This document shows, piece after piece, positions 7,908 to 16,302 of a stretch of 28,440 nucleotides of DNA. Within the stretch, counting starts at the first letter, position 1. Every line of letters starts with the position of its first letter. This stretch comes from Baffinella frigidus (Eukaryota; Cryptophyceae; Cryptomonadales; Baffinellaceae). The notes beneath the pieces were generated by a model that was not told the DNA's origin, did no database searches, and was given only the letters and a program-made list of their open reading frames with translations. The stretch is taken from positions 81,842 to 110,281 of the forward strand of contig MU647261.1 in assembly GCA_026770585.1 (NCBI GenBank), given 5' to 3'. Both the position numbers and the translations under genes were made by a program.

Positions 7908-9749
7908 CTACTGCGAATGCAGGTGTTTGTTGTCGCTGTACAACTTCTCAAGTGCTGAACTCTGTGTTTGCTTGGAGTCTTTTAGCTTGATAGTGTTGTC
8001 GATGTCTACGTAAACAGTCGGGCATCCAGATATGACACATGCGTAGTGCTTGAAGTCAACATCTTGCACCATCGTCTCTACGTACAAAGCAAATGCGGTG
8101 ATCAACTTCGACATCTTCGGTGCATCGGTACCACCATCCTCAATAGCGTCTATGTAATTCAATCGTATCAGCAAGCATATCTCACTCAGTTGACGTGGTG
8201 CATCGGCCACATACGCTTGAATACCGCGCCTCAATTCTAGTTGTGATCCTGCGGTGATTGGTTTGACGGCTTTAGCGTTCAGCCATTTATAGAACCCAAT
8301 GAGAGCATCGGTGTGGGTTGTAGGAATCGGCTTCCAACAAGCGTCAAACATGGGACCAAACTGTTTCTCATCTTGCTTGTTACCATAGAAGATTATTTCG
8401 AGTGGATTCTTGGCACGGTACGCGTTGTGTGCTTTACCGATCTGCTTCTCTCGCAACTTGAGCATGGGTCTCATGAATTCATGTTTCATCATCTCACTGT
8501 AAGCACCCGGCAATTTATGAAGATTCTTCATGTTGCAACTAATGCGCACCTTGTTATAGAATGCTTCCTCTGTAATCATATGCTCTCTAAACGCCGTTTC
8601 GTTTGCGAGATCGTCAGTTACCGTGGGGTACGTGTGTGGGTGAGTATGGCGACCATTGCCGTTTCCCCGCCTGCTTGATTCAGCCTTATGTGCATTCTTC
8701 TGTGCGGCTGCTATCTTGTCGTCCAGTTCTTGATAGTATCTCTCGGACATTTGTGTCGTTTCGTCGTTGTATTGCTTCAACTCTTTTGCCAGCCGTTCAG
8801 ACACCAAGACTCGTTCTGCGAGTCTCACCGGTGTATAGCTACCTAGCTTCTGTGGCTTACCACTTTTGGTTGTCGCGGTTGTCCCCGACGAACGTACCCG
8901 TGGCCGCTTTGCCGGTTGTACCGGCTTTGCAGGCTGTTCCGACTGTGCCGGCTGTGCCGGTTGTTCGGGCTGTGCCGGCTGTGCCGGTTGTTCGGGCTGT
9001 GCCGGCTGTGCCGGTTGTTCGGGCTGTGCCGGCTGTGCCGGTTGTTCGGGCTGTGCCGGCTGTACCGGCTGTACCAGCTGTAGAGTCGAGACCGATATAG
9101 ATATGTAAGATGGAGTCTCTGGGCGTTCATCGTCTGTCGTAACATCTCCTAGAATAGCACCTTCTGTCGTATCATCGACTTCCATATCAGAACCGATACT
9201 AGCTTCTTCCATATCAGAACCGACACCATCGTCGTCCATATCATTCTCTGATACAGCCGCAGCGTTTGCTCTATCCACGTCAAAAACCGGGTGTAGGGCC
9301 TGTTGAGCAAGATACTCCCGAATCTTGCGTTCGCGGTCTAACTTGGTTAGGCGCACAATTTCAGGGTACCACAAATCTTCAGGTTCCAGTGCAGATAGTC
9401 GGATTCTTTCCTGTGAACGCCGCGCACGTTCCTCGTCATTCATGCGGTTCTGCAACTCCCATTGCCTGAAATCGATGACTGCCTGTTCAGCGTGTACTTT
9501 AGATATGGCAGCTAGAGGCGGCACGTGCTCTGGCTGCCCGCGAACCTGTGAAGGTCTCAAATACAGATTCTGTAGAAAACGGAGTCCCGTCTTCTCATCT
9601 GCAGCGACTTCTGTGACTATATCGTTTAACACACCACGCTGCATGTGTTCTCGAGCATCATGCGATGTATCATATTCTGTCACATCCACGCTATCACCAC
9701 TACCACCACTACCACCACTACCACCACTACCACCACTACCACTATACAT
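7908..9749 (-). CDS. Large protein with Gln/Pro/Ala repeats and helical C-terminus, 613 residues
   Basis: The first 18 residues are Gly-Ser repeats from a plus-strand ccaccacta run. An acidic N-terminal part follows, then Gln/Pro/Ala repeats (PAQPEQPAQ units) at about 219-275, a basic patch (KRPRVR), and a charged helical segment. The C-terminal 250 residues have a compact-looking domain of alternating helices and hydrophobic strands, with no family recognised. The lack of membrane segments and the disordered linker suggest a tegument-like or matrix protein, as inference. The start ATG is at 9747-9749. Confidence 0.68.
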   Translation of the reverse strand: MYSGSGGSGGSGGSGGSGDSVDVTEYDTSHDAREHMQRGVLNDIVTEVAADEKTGLRFLQNLYLRPSQVRGQPEHVPPLAAISKVHAEQAVIDFRQWELQNRMNDEERARRSQERIRLSALEPEDLWYPEIVRLTKLDRERKIREYLAQQALHPVFDVDRANAAAVSENDMDDDGVGSDMEEASIGSDMEVDDTTEGAILGDVTTDDERPETPSYISISVSTLQLVQPVQPAQPEQPAQPAQPEQPAQPAQPEQPAQPAQPEQPAQPAQSEQPAKPVQPAKRPRVRSSGTTATTKSGKPQKLGSYTPVRLAERVLVSERLAKELKQYNDETTQMSERYYQELDDKIAAAQKNAHKAESSRRGNGNGRHTHPHTYPTVTDDLANETAFREHMITEEAFYNKVRISCNMKNLHKLPGAYSEMMKHEFMRPMLKLREKQIGKAHNAYRAKNPLEIIFYGNKQDEKQFGPMFDACWKPIPTTHTDALIGFYKWLNAKAVKPITAGSQLELRRGIQAYVADAPRQLSEICLLIRLNYIDAIEDGGTDAPKMSKLITAFALYVETMVQDVDFKHYACVISGCPTVYVDIDNTIKLKDSKQTQSSALEKLYSDNKHLHSQ

Positions 9750-9841
9750 AGTTAGACCAGATGTTCACGGTTGTGTTCTCGAGCGCTGCATACATGTCCC
9801 TTAATATGGCACACAGGTGACTATGTGATCGGGACTTGGGG

Positions 9842-11311
9842 TTATGACGTGGATTGTGACAGGTAGAATGCCATCAAATCGCGGCACGGGCCTTTGTACG
9901 ACGTACCGTCCAAGACACATACAAGATACATATCCCCTCCGATGACGAACCAAAACCAGTCAGGAATTGCTGTGCTACGCCCTCCTTCAACAGCATCACC
10001 TTCTTGGTCGTTGCTCGTGCCTGCACTACATGCTGCGATGCGCGCCTGCAACGAATCGCTTGTTTTGCACACTTGCTTGTTGTGTTTCTTGGAAGACGTT
10101 TGCTCGATGCTTTGTGATGTCGTGTTTTCGGAGTGTGTCTTTGACTTTTTCAACAAGCACGTGTTCTGTGATAGCAATACAGACACACGCACAGTACCAA
10201 CTTCGCGCTGGAAATGATGGTCCTCGAACGCGAATTCTATTTCGGGGTAAATTTGTTTCAAGGCTGGAAGCAATGCGAGGTTTGAGAGATCCTCGGTTCG
10301 CATATCTGCGAGCGACGTCGGCATACGCCGCTTGTATGCCGGGAAGTGGCGATACACACATTGGGATACATTGTTGTAATACCCGCTGTACGAGTGTTTG
10401 TACTCAAGCAAACACCCCGCAGGAATGTCATTATACATCCCAAGCATGTGGAAGTCGTCTACTCCAGCCTCCAAATGGAAAACCTCGAGCGTGAATGGGT
10501 AGCAGTCGGAAATGGCATGCTTTCCGACGGGGACTGTCGTTGCGTGTCGCTGTAGGAACAGTAGTCGGAACAGGACGAAGAATATGTTTAAGTAAAACTT
10601 AATACCCATGTCTGTGAGGGCCAGCCCGTGTGTCGGTGGCATATGGTCCACGAACTCTGTGTCGTCTGCTTGTGAAGATTGGATGTCACTGTCGAACAAA
10701 TATGCACCAAACCAGACGAAAACCTGCGTGATGAGACGGTCAACACTTTGCAGTAGCAATAGCTCGTCTTGGCGGTTATCACAGATGTTCAACGTCTGTT
10801 GTATCAATGGCCACTGTGTCTGCAACGCATAGACGATGTCACGTAACTGTTGCAGAGAGATGCTGGCTGGTATGACGATGGGTTGTGCACAGCGCGACCC
10901 GTCGTCGAGGTTGCTGGAACTGTCTTGGGGTTCTACAGGAGGGACTGTCTTGGTCTTGTTCTCAGAGGCCTGTGTAGTGTCGACCACGGGTGCCTCCAAA
11001 CCGTAAAAATGAGGAAGGAATATTGTACACTTCTGTATGATGAGTTGAGCGTCATGTTCGTCTAGAATAGCAGGCACTACATCAGCCGCATCGCCAGGCT
11101 CATGGTATGCCTCTGCAAACACGCGAGTGCATAACCACGAGATGCATCTGGTGGAAATCACATTTACTTTGGTCGCATACCTCGTTTGCGTCGCAGCCCC
11201 ATAACCAGAAACGCAAGAGGGCTGCTGTACCCAGAGTGGGAAGCGTGGCTCGCTCTCCCCGTGATATGCGCGCAAGAGCCGTCTGTACCTCTGGGAACGA
11301 GATGAGCCCAT
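9842..11311 (-). CDS. Unknown protein, 489 residues
   Basis: Not recognised. There is a soluble N-terminal part, then a long helical region; around residues 160-270 are aromatic-rich helical stretches (for example KFYLNIFFVLFRLLFLQ) that could be membrane-associated or buried. A Ser/Thr/Lys-rich low-complexity linker lies at about 380-430, followed by a short C-terminal domain (PDWFWFVIGGDMYLVCVL). The ATG at 11309-11311 gives an unusual Arg-rich start. A different minus-strand frame from an ATG at 11334-11336 also reads protein-like for about 55 residues before this frame takes over, so a frameshift, splice or sequencing error near 11180-11220 is possible. Confidence 0.58.
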   Translation of the reverse strand: MGSSRSQRYRRLLRAYHGESEPRFPLWVQQPSCVSGYGAATQTRYATKVNVISTRCISWLCTRVFAEAYHEPGDAADVVPAILDEHDAQLIIQKCTIFLPHFYGLEAPVVDTTQASENKTKTVPPVEPQDSSSNLDDGSRCAQPIVIPASISLQQLRDIVYALQTQWPLIQQTLNICDNRQDELLLLQSVDRLITQVFVWFGAYLFDSDIQSSQADDTEFVDHMPPTHGLALTDMGIKFYLNIFFVLFRLLFLQRHATTVPVGKHAISDCYPFTLEVFHLEAGVDDFHMLGMYNDIPAGCLLEYKHSYSGYYNNVSQCVYRHFPAYKRRMPTSLADMRTEDLSNLALLPALKQIYPEIEFAFEDHHFQREVGTVRVSVLLSQNTCLLKKSKTHSENTTSQSIEQTSSKKHNKQVCKTSDSLQARIAACSAGTSNDQEGDAVEGGRSTAIPDWFWFVIGGDMYLVCVLDGTSYKGPCRDLMAFYLSQSTS

Positions 11312-11395
11312 CTACGCGGAGTGCTGCCGCTGTCATCTTGATAAATAACGACGAATCAAGCCACTGATAAGATATGTGGCACACATATGACAATA

Positions 11396-11500
11396 TATCC
11401 CTTAAGTGCCCAGGTAGTCAAATTTGACAACCAAGAGGTCCTATGCAGGTCCTAGGGCCCTACCGTAGGGCGTATGAGCCTACTGGGCACTTAAGGGATA
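11396..11500 (-). mobile_element. Miniature inverted-repeat element, family A (105 bp)
   Basis: A complete copy with terminal inverted repeats TATCCCTTAAGTGCCCAG and its reverse complement. The interior holds the palindromes ccctaccgtaggg and a broken ggtcctaggc type. Its orientation is opposite to the copy at 21455. It has no coding capacity. It lies in the 440-base gap (11312-11751) upstream of the gene ending at 9842. Confidence 0.85.
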
Positions 11501-11551
11501 TGCCATCCACACAGAGACTAGATTGTGAGTAATTTATTCATCATTACATAC

Positions 11552-11751
11552 TATCCCTTAAGTGGCGAGTAGGCGCATACGCCCTACGGTAGGGCCCTAG
11601 GACCTGCCTAGTGGCTATACGTCTCGAGGTAGTGAATTCACTGTACAATCAGTGGATTTGTACCAGATTGCAGTCCGGTTACACGACCCAGACGTATAGC
11701 CACTAGGACCTCTTCCGGGTCAAATTCGATCCGCTCGCCACTTAAGGGATA
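11552..11751 (+). mobile_element. Family A element carrying a nested family B element
   Basis: The outer element has A-type ends (tatcccttaagtggcgagta and the matching right end cgccacttaagggata), somewhat diverged from other A copies. Family B is inserted within its cctagg core, flanked by CTAG on each side. The right end at 11751 touches the stop codon (11752-11754) of the neighbouring minus-strand gene. Confidence 0.85.
11612..11702 (+). mobile_element. Miniature inverted-repeat element, family B (91 bp)
   Basis: Ends are TGGCTATACGTC and GACGTATAGCCA, inverted with respect to each other, flanked by CTAG at 11608-11611 and 11703-11706. That suggests a 4-bp CTAG target-site duplication. 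An internal imperfect palindrome centres on gaattcactgtacaatcagt. No ORF. Confidence 0.85.
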
Positions 11752-12669
11752 CTAGTGTCTAGTTTTCTTCGTCTGTTTGTTACTGCTTTGTACGCGTACA
11801 TCTTGAAGCGTCGGTGTATACACCTCGTGGCAAGCATCAATCACTGCAGATGTGTCATGCATCGGCGAAACAGACAGACCGAGTTCCGTTTCACAGCCAG
11901 GGCCACTGTGCCTGTCACTGGTATCGAGGTTTGTCCCGCTGTTACGCGAGTTCGATTCCGCTCGAGCCAGCAATGAGATATTGTCAGGGACGCAGTCCCG
12001 TGCATCAAATGATTCGGTTTCATCATCGTTGAGGAACTCGGTGTGGTAGCGGTATGGGTCGTGGCTCTTGTGTGTCAGGAAGCGGCGTATCGTGTACTGG
12101 TTGACAAACAGATCGACTATGAGACGGATCATGATAAGGTCAAACTGTGCAAAGACAAGTGCGATCGATGCAACGGACATAGTCCCACAGTAGAGAGACC
12201 ACATCTGTGTAATGAAGATAACTGTGAACTTGCTGTACGGGATCGTGCGACTCTTGTGGTCCATGACAGTGTTTTGGATCCACGGGCCGATCGCATCGGA
12301 CGCAAAGTCGTTGATTGCAGTTGATATCACCACAAACCCAACAACTGTCAGGTACCGGGGCAGTGTTTGGATTGGCATACCCATGTACGTAAGTGTAGGA
12401 GATGGACCGACACGCATGTACGCACTACCAAAAATCCCCAGCCAAGTAAATCCAATTAGACACACTATGAACCAGATGGAGATAAGTGCGATGGTCACAC
12501 GCTTGTCGTCGAAGGCGTTGTCTAGACAAGCAGCAAACGAGTTGAGTTGCACTGGCGGCTTGCGTGGTCTATGGCTTGGGTCTTTGCCAGGCATTCGTGC
12601 AGTCGCTTCTTCGTTCATCTCTGGTTGTCGGATAGTTGACCATGTCAAAGAACATCTGTTAATAAACAT
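11752..12669 (-). CDS. Multi-pass membrane protein, 305 residues
   Basis: A short hydrophilic N-terminus (about 55 residues) leads into four hydrophobic segments, roughly residues 58-78, 103-120, 146-163 and 164-186. They are separated by short loops, including a region with PWIQNTVMDHKSRT. The rest (about 190-305) is a polar, Ser/Asp/Thr-rich tail, likely cytoplasmic. The pattern of short loops plus a polar tail is typical of viral membrane proteins; no family is named. The ATG is at 12667-12669. The stop codon is directly abutted by a family A element ending at 11751. Confidence 0.68.
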   Translation of the reverse strand: MFINRCSLTWSTIRQPEMNEEATARMPGKDPSHRPRKPPVQLNSFAACLDNAFDDKRVTIALISIWFIVCLIGFTWLGIFGSAYMRVGPSPTLTYMGMPIQTLPRYLTVVGFVVISTAINDFASDAIGPWIQNTVMDHKSRTIPYSKFTVIFITQMWSLYCGTMSVASIALVFAQFDLIMIRLIVDLFVNQYTIRRFLTHKSHDPYRYHTEFLNDDETESFDARDCVPDNISLLARAESNSRNSGTNLDTSDRHSGPGCETELGLSVSPMHDTSAVIDACHEVYTPTLQDVRVQSSNKQTKKTRH

Positions 12670-12741
12670 GTAGCTAGATTTTCATGATTTATGTCGTATG
12701 GTCTTCACACAGATTCGTCCATAACATGTCACAACAGTGTA

Positions 12742-14121
12742 TTACCCGTTCTGTTCGTTCATAGCCTGTTGGAACATTGTATTGTAATCAAGCGATGGTT
12801 GCTGTGCCGAACCTCCCAATAAACTGACCCATCCGCACTCTGCTGAGTTACTACCCCCACTGCAACTACTACTACTGCCACCCCCACTTGTACCCACCAC
12901 GTTTGCAACCTCCCCATTAGCGCTGTCAATGTCCATAATCACCATATCTGACTTGTGTTGCAGTACACTTGGGGGTCGATATGAAACGACAGACCCAGGC
13001 TGTGTCTCGCGCACAAGCACCACTTCCGCCTTGTCGACTGTCTGTTGTTGTGGGGCTATGTAGTCGTTTGGTGTGGGTGACCCCGATATAGCTTCCGTAT
13101 GTTGCTTCTGTATCATCATGTGAGTGGCAGCGAGACAGAGTGCAATGAGTGCGATACCACCGACAGCAAACGGGGCGGGTGTCAGGAACAAAACACTGCT
13201 GAATCGTAGTACACACGGTGTAAACGGGGCCACGTTCGAGTAGAGCAGGTCGTGATAGTGTACCGTATACAGCCATGTCAGCGACAAAATCATGAATGAC
13301 CATACGCGTATGTTGTTGAGAATAGCATCGTGTGTGTTCTCTGGCATCGCACATGTACTCAGCATGACAAGAAGTCCACAATTAAGCAACATACATAACA
13401 GAGGAGATGTTCTGTAGGTTGTTTGGTTACTTGCTTGGTTGTTTGCTTGGTAGTTGTATGAGGGTGGATGCCGCAGTCGTTTTACTGTTGCGTTTGGTAA
13501 AGGCGTCGCATACAGATGGAACCAACGGTATGTGAAGCAGTATTCTTCACCCAGTCCAAGGACTACGATATTACAACCGACTAAAACCGCCAACACCACA
13601 TTATGAACTAGTTCTCCGTGGACCCTCTCTTGTACGCCTGCGTCTCGAAGCTCGTGTACCAACAGTGATGCTGCCAGTGTCGTGACACAGCTGTTGGTGT
13701 TGACAATGTACTCGTATGCCAACCAGTTGTCCACATACAACACAGCAACGATCAATGCATACCGTTCCGTTGCAAATAACAAGGGCACTGACATGTAATG
13801 GAACATCATCAGAATAGATACTTTGACAATGCACACAAGTACAGGTTTGTAAGACGTAGCAAGTGTCATATCAACGTGCATCTGTAAGATATCCCCCGGG
13901 TGTGTCTGTGATACTTGGTGTGCGGACGTCGAGGAATATTGTGAAGTGTCCCCTACAGGTGTGAAACCTCGTGGTTTTGTGTAGCTAGTAGGGACAAGAT
14001 ACTGCTCAAAGTCCCCTGGTGGGGCAGTTCGAGACAACCCCGTCGACGGTCTTTTCAGTGGTTCTAGTGCGGTGTTGGTCTTTGATCTACACGAGACAGC
14101 GCTTTTGTAATGAGTGTACAT
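12742..14121 (-). CDS. Multi-pass membrane protein, 459 residues
   Basis: An approximately 90-residue Pro/Thr/Ser-rich N-terminus precedes about six or seven hydrophobic segments, near residues 92-117, 119-139, 173-190, 240-258, 270-290 and 303-335. A Ser/Gly/Asn-rich polar tail of about 120 residues with a Gly/Ser run follows. Envelope polytopic proteins of large viruses often have this layout; gM-like topology is a comparison only. The ATG at 14119-14121 sits only 3 bases from a shared TATATA, too close for that box to drive it, so an internal start at residue 81 is an alternative. It is divergent from the small gene at 14170. Confidence 0.65.
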   Translation of the reverse strand: MYTHYKSAVSCRSKTNTALEPLKRPSTGLSRTAPPGDFEQYLVPTSYTKPRGFTPVGDTSQYSSTSAHQVSQTHPGDILQMHVDMTLATSYKPVLVCIVKVSILMMFHYMSVPLLFATERYALIVAVLYVDNWLAYEYIVNTNSCVTTLAASLLVHELRDAGVQERVHGELVHNVVLAVLVGCNIVVLGLGEEYCFTYRWFHLYATPLPNATVKRLRHPPSYNYQANNQASNQTTYRTSPLLCMLLNCGLLVMLSTCAMPENTHDAILNNIRVWSFMILSLTWLYTVHYHDLLYSNVAPFTPCVLRFSSVLFLTPAPFAVGGIALIALCLAATHMMIQKQHTEAISGSPTPNDYIAPQQQTVDKAEVVLVRETQPGSVVSYRPPSVLQHKSDMVIMDIDSANGEVANVVGTSGGGSSSSCSGGSNSAECGWVSLLGGSAQQPSLDYNTMFQQAMNEQNG

Positions 14122-14125
14122 ATCC

Positions 14126-14132
14126 TATATAA
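14126..14132 (+). promoter_or_regulatory. TATATAA box for the gene at 14170
   Basis: TATATAA lies 38 bases before the plus-strand ATG at 14170, in the 48-base gap between divergent genes. It fits the plus-strand gene better than the minus-strand one. Confidence 0.6.
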
Positions 14133-14169
14133 TCACACACCGTGCCTGTAGAGAAACATTCATCTCGGT

Positions 14170-14499
14170 ATGGACCATGTTAGGCCGATGGACTCCGCGG
14201 AAATATGGATACTTTTGGTGCTGACAGTTATAATACACGGTGCAACGTTCTACTACCTACAGTATGTTGCAAATTTCTTTAGGGTTCAAATGATACTCTC
14301 TGCCACACAGGGGTCTACAAAGGACGTGTTGTTTACAACACCAACCCATTCCAACCCCCCAAGCACTAAACCTACTTACCACATTCACAACCTCGGTGAA
14401 CATCGCAGAGACAATATCGCAGCCCTTCGAATGGAACCTAATTCTAGGGTGCTGTACCAACCATTACACGACACGTTGGACGTCAGCATCTTTCGATAA
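14170..14499 (+). CDS. Small single-pass membrane protein, 109 residues
   Basis: There is a short N-terminus, one hydrophobic segment at about residues 11-33 (EIWILLVLTVIIHGATFYYL), then a soluble tail rich in Thr, Asn, Pro and His with no known domain. A TATATAA box 38 bases upstream supports this start. It is divergent from the multi-pass protein at 12742-14121, so envelope function is a plausible guess. No family is recognised. Confidence 0.62.
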   Translation: MDHVRPMDSAEIWILLVLTVIIHGATFYYLQYVANFFRVQMILSATQGSTKDVLFTTPTHSNPPSTKPTYHIHNLGEHRRDNIAALRMEPNSRVLYQPLHDTLDVSIFR

Positions 14500-14594
14500 A
14501 CGTTGCACATTTATTTACCGAACCTCGCCTACACACCTACCATATGCACTTGGCATCTCTCAAACCGTTTGCAACCGATTCGCAAGCGGCTTGA

Positions 14595-14688
14595 GCAGTC
14601 GAATTTGACTACCTGGGCACTTAAGGGATACGTCTGGGTCGTGTAACCGGACCGTAATCTGGTACAAATCCACTGATTGTACAGTGGA
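14595..14688 (+). mobile_element. Truncated composite of A and B elements
   Basis: The A right half (gtcgaatttgactacctggg to aagggata) is joined to the B interior in inverted orientation (cgtctgggtcgtgtaaccgg through cactgattgtacagtgga). The A/B junction matches that in the nested copy at 22629-22737, so this looks like a decayed copy of the same A-in-B composite. The surrounding gap (14500-14742) shows no gene. Confidence 0.75.
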
Positions 14689-14742
14689 TTTGACAGCCTG
14701 GCCAGTAGGCATACCCAACCCCTAGAAAGTGCACATGCCACG

Positions 14743-15456
14743 TTACACCATGGCAAAATGCGCGTGCACTGCCGCGACCTCAGCAGCATGGTTCAGGGCC
14801 ATGCTAGCCATGGCGATCTCCAACTGCTCGTTCACGCGGAGCAGCTCGTCGTTTTTTTGCTTGAAGTACTGCAGATCCTCGTCGCGTGCCTTGTCGAGAA
14901 CGAGCTTCTTGGTGCGGCTACGCTGTGCACCATCCTTGTTACGCTTGGCTACCATGGCAGCCTTGATGGGGCACTTGTACACGACCGGCTTGCGGTTCAT
15001 AGCAATCTTACGCTTTTTGTCTTCATTGGACAACTTTCCGGTGGATGCGCTGCCGGTGGATGCGCAGCCACTGGACACGTACAGCGGCAGCGGCAATAGC
15101 ACCGACACAGGCGAAGGCGGGGGCGGAGGCGGGGGCGGTGCTGTGATGTCGGTCGAGATGTTGAAACAAGCGACATCCGAGAGGAGGTCGTTCATAACGA
15201 CATTACTGGAAATGTCGGCTCCTTCCAATTCTTGGAATAGGACATCGTCCCCCGATTGCTGTGTGTCGTCAAAGTTGTTGATGTACTCGTCGTGTGTGGC
15301 GATCTCCGAGTCCAGACGCGCGCCACCGTAGAACATGTTGCCCCATGAAGGTGAAGGCGGTGGCGAACATGATGTTGACCATGCCACGGGGGGCGGTGCG
15401 GCAACAAAACCAACCATGGCCTGTTGCATTTCTGCTGTTGGCGAAATCCGAGCCAT
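14743..15456 (-). CDS. bZIP transcription factor, 237 residues
   Basis: I start at the ATG at 15454-15456 (MARIS); the open frame continues to 15579, but that extension is made of the upstream site repeats. The middle holds a Pro-rich run of nine residues. The basic region begins with a KKRK-type patch, then RNKDGAQRSRTKK at about 172-184, which fits the bZIP rule N-x7-R (N173, R181). A heptad-like Leu/Asn/Leu zipper follows at about 187-222 (KNDELLRVNEQLE). Basic-region and zipper spacing look like C/EBP- or AP-1-type proteins. It is likely a nuclear DNA-binding dimer. TTGACTA sites of the type such proteins bind lie just upstream, so it may regulate itself. Confidence 0.85.
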   Translation of the reverse strand: MARISPTAEMQQAMVGFVAAPPPVAWSTSCSPPPSPSWGNMFYGGARLDSEIATHDEYINNFDDTQQSGDDVLFQELEGADISSNVVMNDLLSDVACFNISTDITAPPPPPPPPSPVSVLLPLPLYVSSGCASTGSASTGKLSNEDKKRKIAMNRKPVVYKCPIKAAMVAKRNKDGAQRSRTKKLVLDKARDEDLQYFKQKNDELLRVNEQLEIAMASMALNHAAEVAAVHAHFAMV

Positions 15457-15531
15457 GTTGCACCGTGTACGTTGTCTGCGAGGGTGGAGGATGGTCAGAA
15501 ACAATTCGGGGGGGGTGTGATAAATTGGGCA

Positions 15532-15554
15532 GTTGACTATTGGGCAGTTGACTA
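15532..15554. promoter_or_regulatory. Two GTTGACTA sites before the bZIP gene
   Basis: GGGCAGTTGACTA occurs twice at a 15-base spacing, at 15532 and 15547, next to a TTTATCACACC TATA-like stretch on the minus strand. The core TGACTAA resembles AP-1 and Yap1-type sites. Binding by the window's own bZIP protein is inference. Confidence 0.5.
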
Positions 15555-15658
15555 ATCCGTATCTTCCCAAACGGGTCACAACACTGTATATATGATGACA
15601 GAGACGTTCATTGACTCAATAATGTGCATCCATATGTATGCACTGGTCGTATATACAT

Positions 15659-15795
15659 CTGGTATGTGTACCGTGACACCCAGACCCAGGTGTGTGTATG
15701 GTGGCACGGTGACACATAGACACCGGTGTATGTCATCTAACACCATGTACACACCTGGTATGTGTAGCGTGACACCCAGTCCCCGGGGTGTGTAC
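15659..15795. repeat. Imperfect tandem repeats in the bZIP/TCP11 gap
   Basis: Copies of ctggtatgtgtaccgtgaca (15659, 15753) and cccagacccaggtgtgtgta variants recur. The gap 15457-16302 (846 bases) contains only such repeats and the site clusters; I see no credible gene. Confidence 0.6.
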
Positions 15796-16146
15796 ACCCC
15801 TCCCTGTGTTTGTTCGGTAGTACATTTCAGAGAACCCAACCGACAGGCATAGTTGGTGACACAGAGAGAGGGCGTACTGGCAGCATCGGAGGCGGAGTGC
15901 ACCTGAGGCGGGCTATGCCAAGGGATTGACGTGTTGTCGTGTAATCCGATGTCGTGTAATTCGATGAAGTTGAAAGATCCAGAAACCAGTCTTTTACTAG
16001 CAACGGTGTTGAACAACTCGTGTTCTCATATTTTAAAACAAGTTATACGTTTGTGTTTTGGTTCTAACCGTTGTAGATTAAAACCAGTTATAAGTTTGTT
16101 GTTGTGTGATTGGGCAACACACCATGTGTTATATCACTACTTGGTG

Positions 16147-16228
16147 TCGACTAAACGGATTCGGATTATTGACTAAACAGATTCGTGTTGACTAAACGGA
16201 TTCGGATTATTGACTAAACAGATTCGTG
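16147..16228 (+). promoter_or_regulatory. 41-base tandem duplication with four GACTAAAC sites
   Basis: Two copies of a 41-base unit, each with GACTAAACGGATTCG and GACTAAACAGATTCG. The TGACTAA core occurs in this upstream region of the TCP11-like gene (ATG at 16303). The divergent arrangement with the bZIP gene would let one regulator control both. Confidence 0.55.
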
Positions 16229-16302
16229 TTGTATCCACACGAGACAGTAAATTCATTGTTCTCCGGCAGAGACTTCCACCTACACTGAAACACTTTCGTG
16301 CC

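Noticed and set aside
8843-9145. Ser/Arg/His repeat frames opposite the Pro/Gln/Ala repeats
   Set aside because: Repeat artefacts of the gene at 7908-9749.
15576-16016. 146-residue minus-strand frame in the divergent gap
   Set aside because: It is made of imperfect repeats and has no promoter or domain support.
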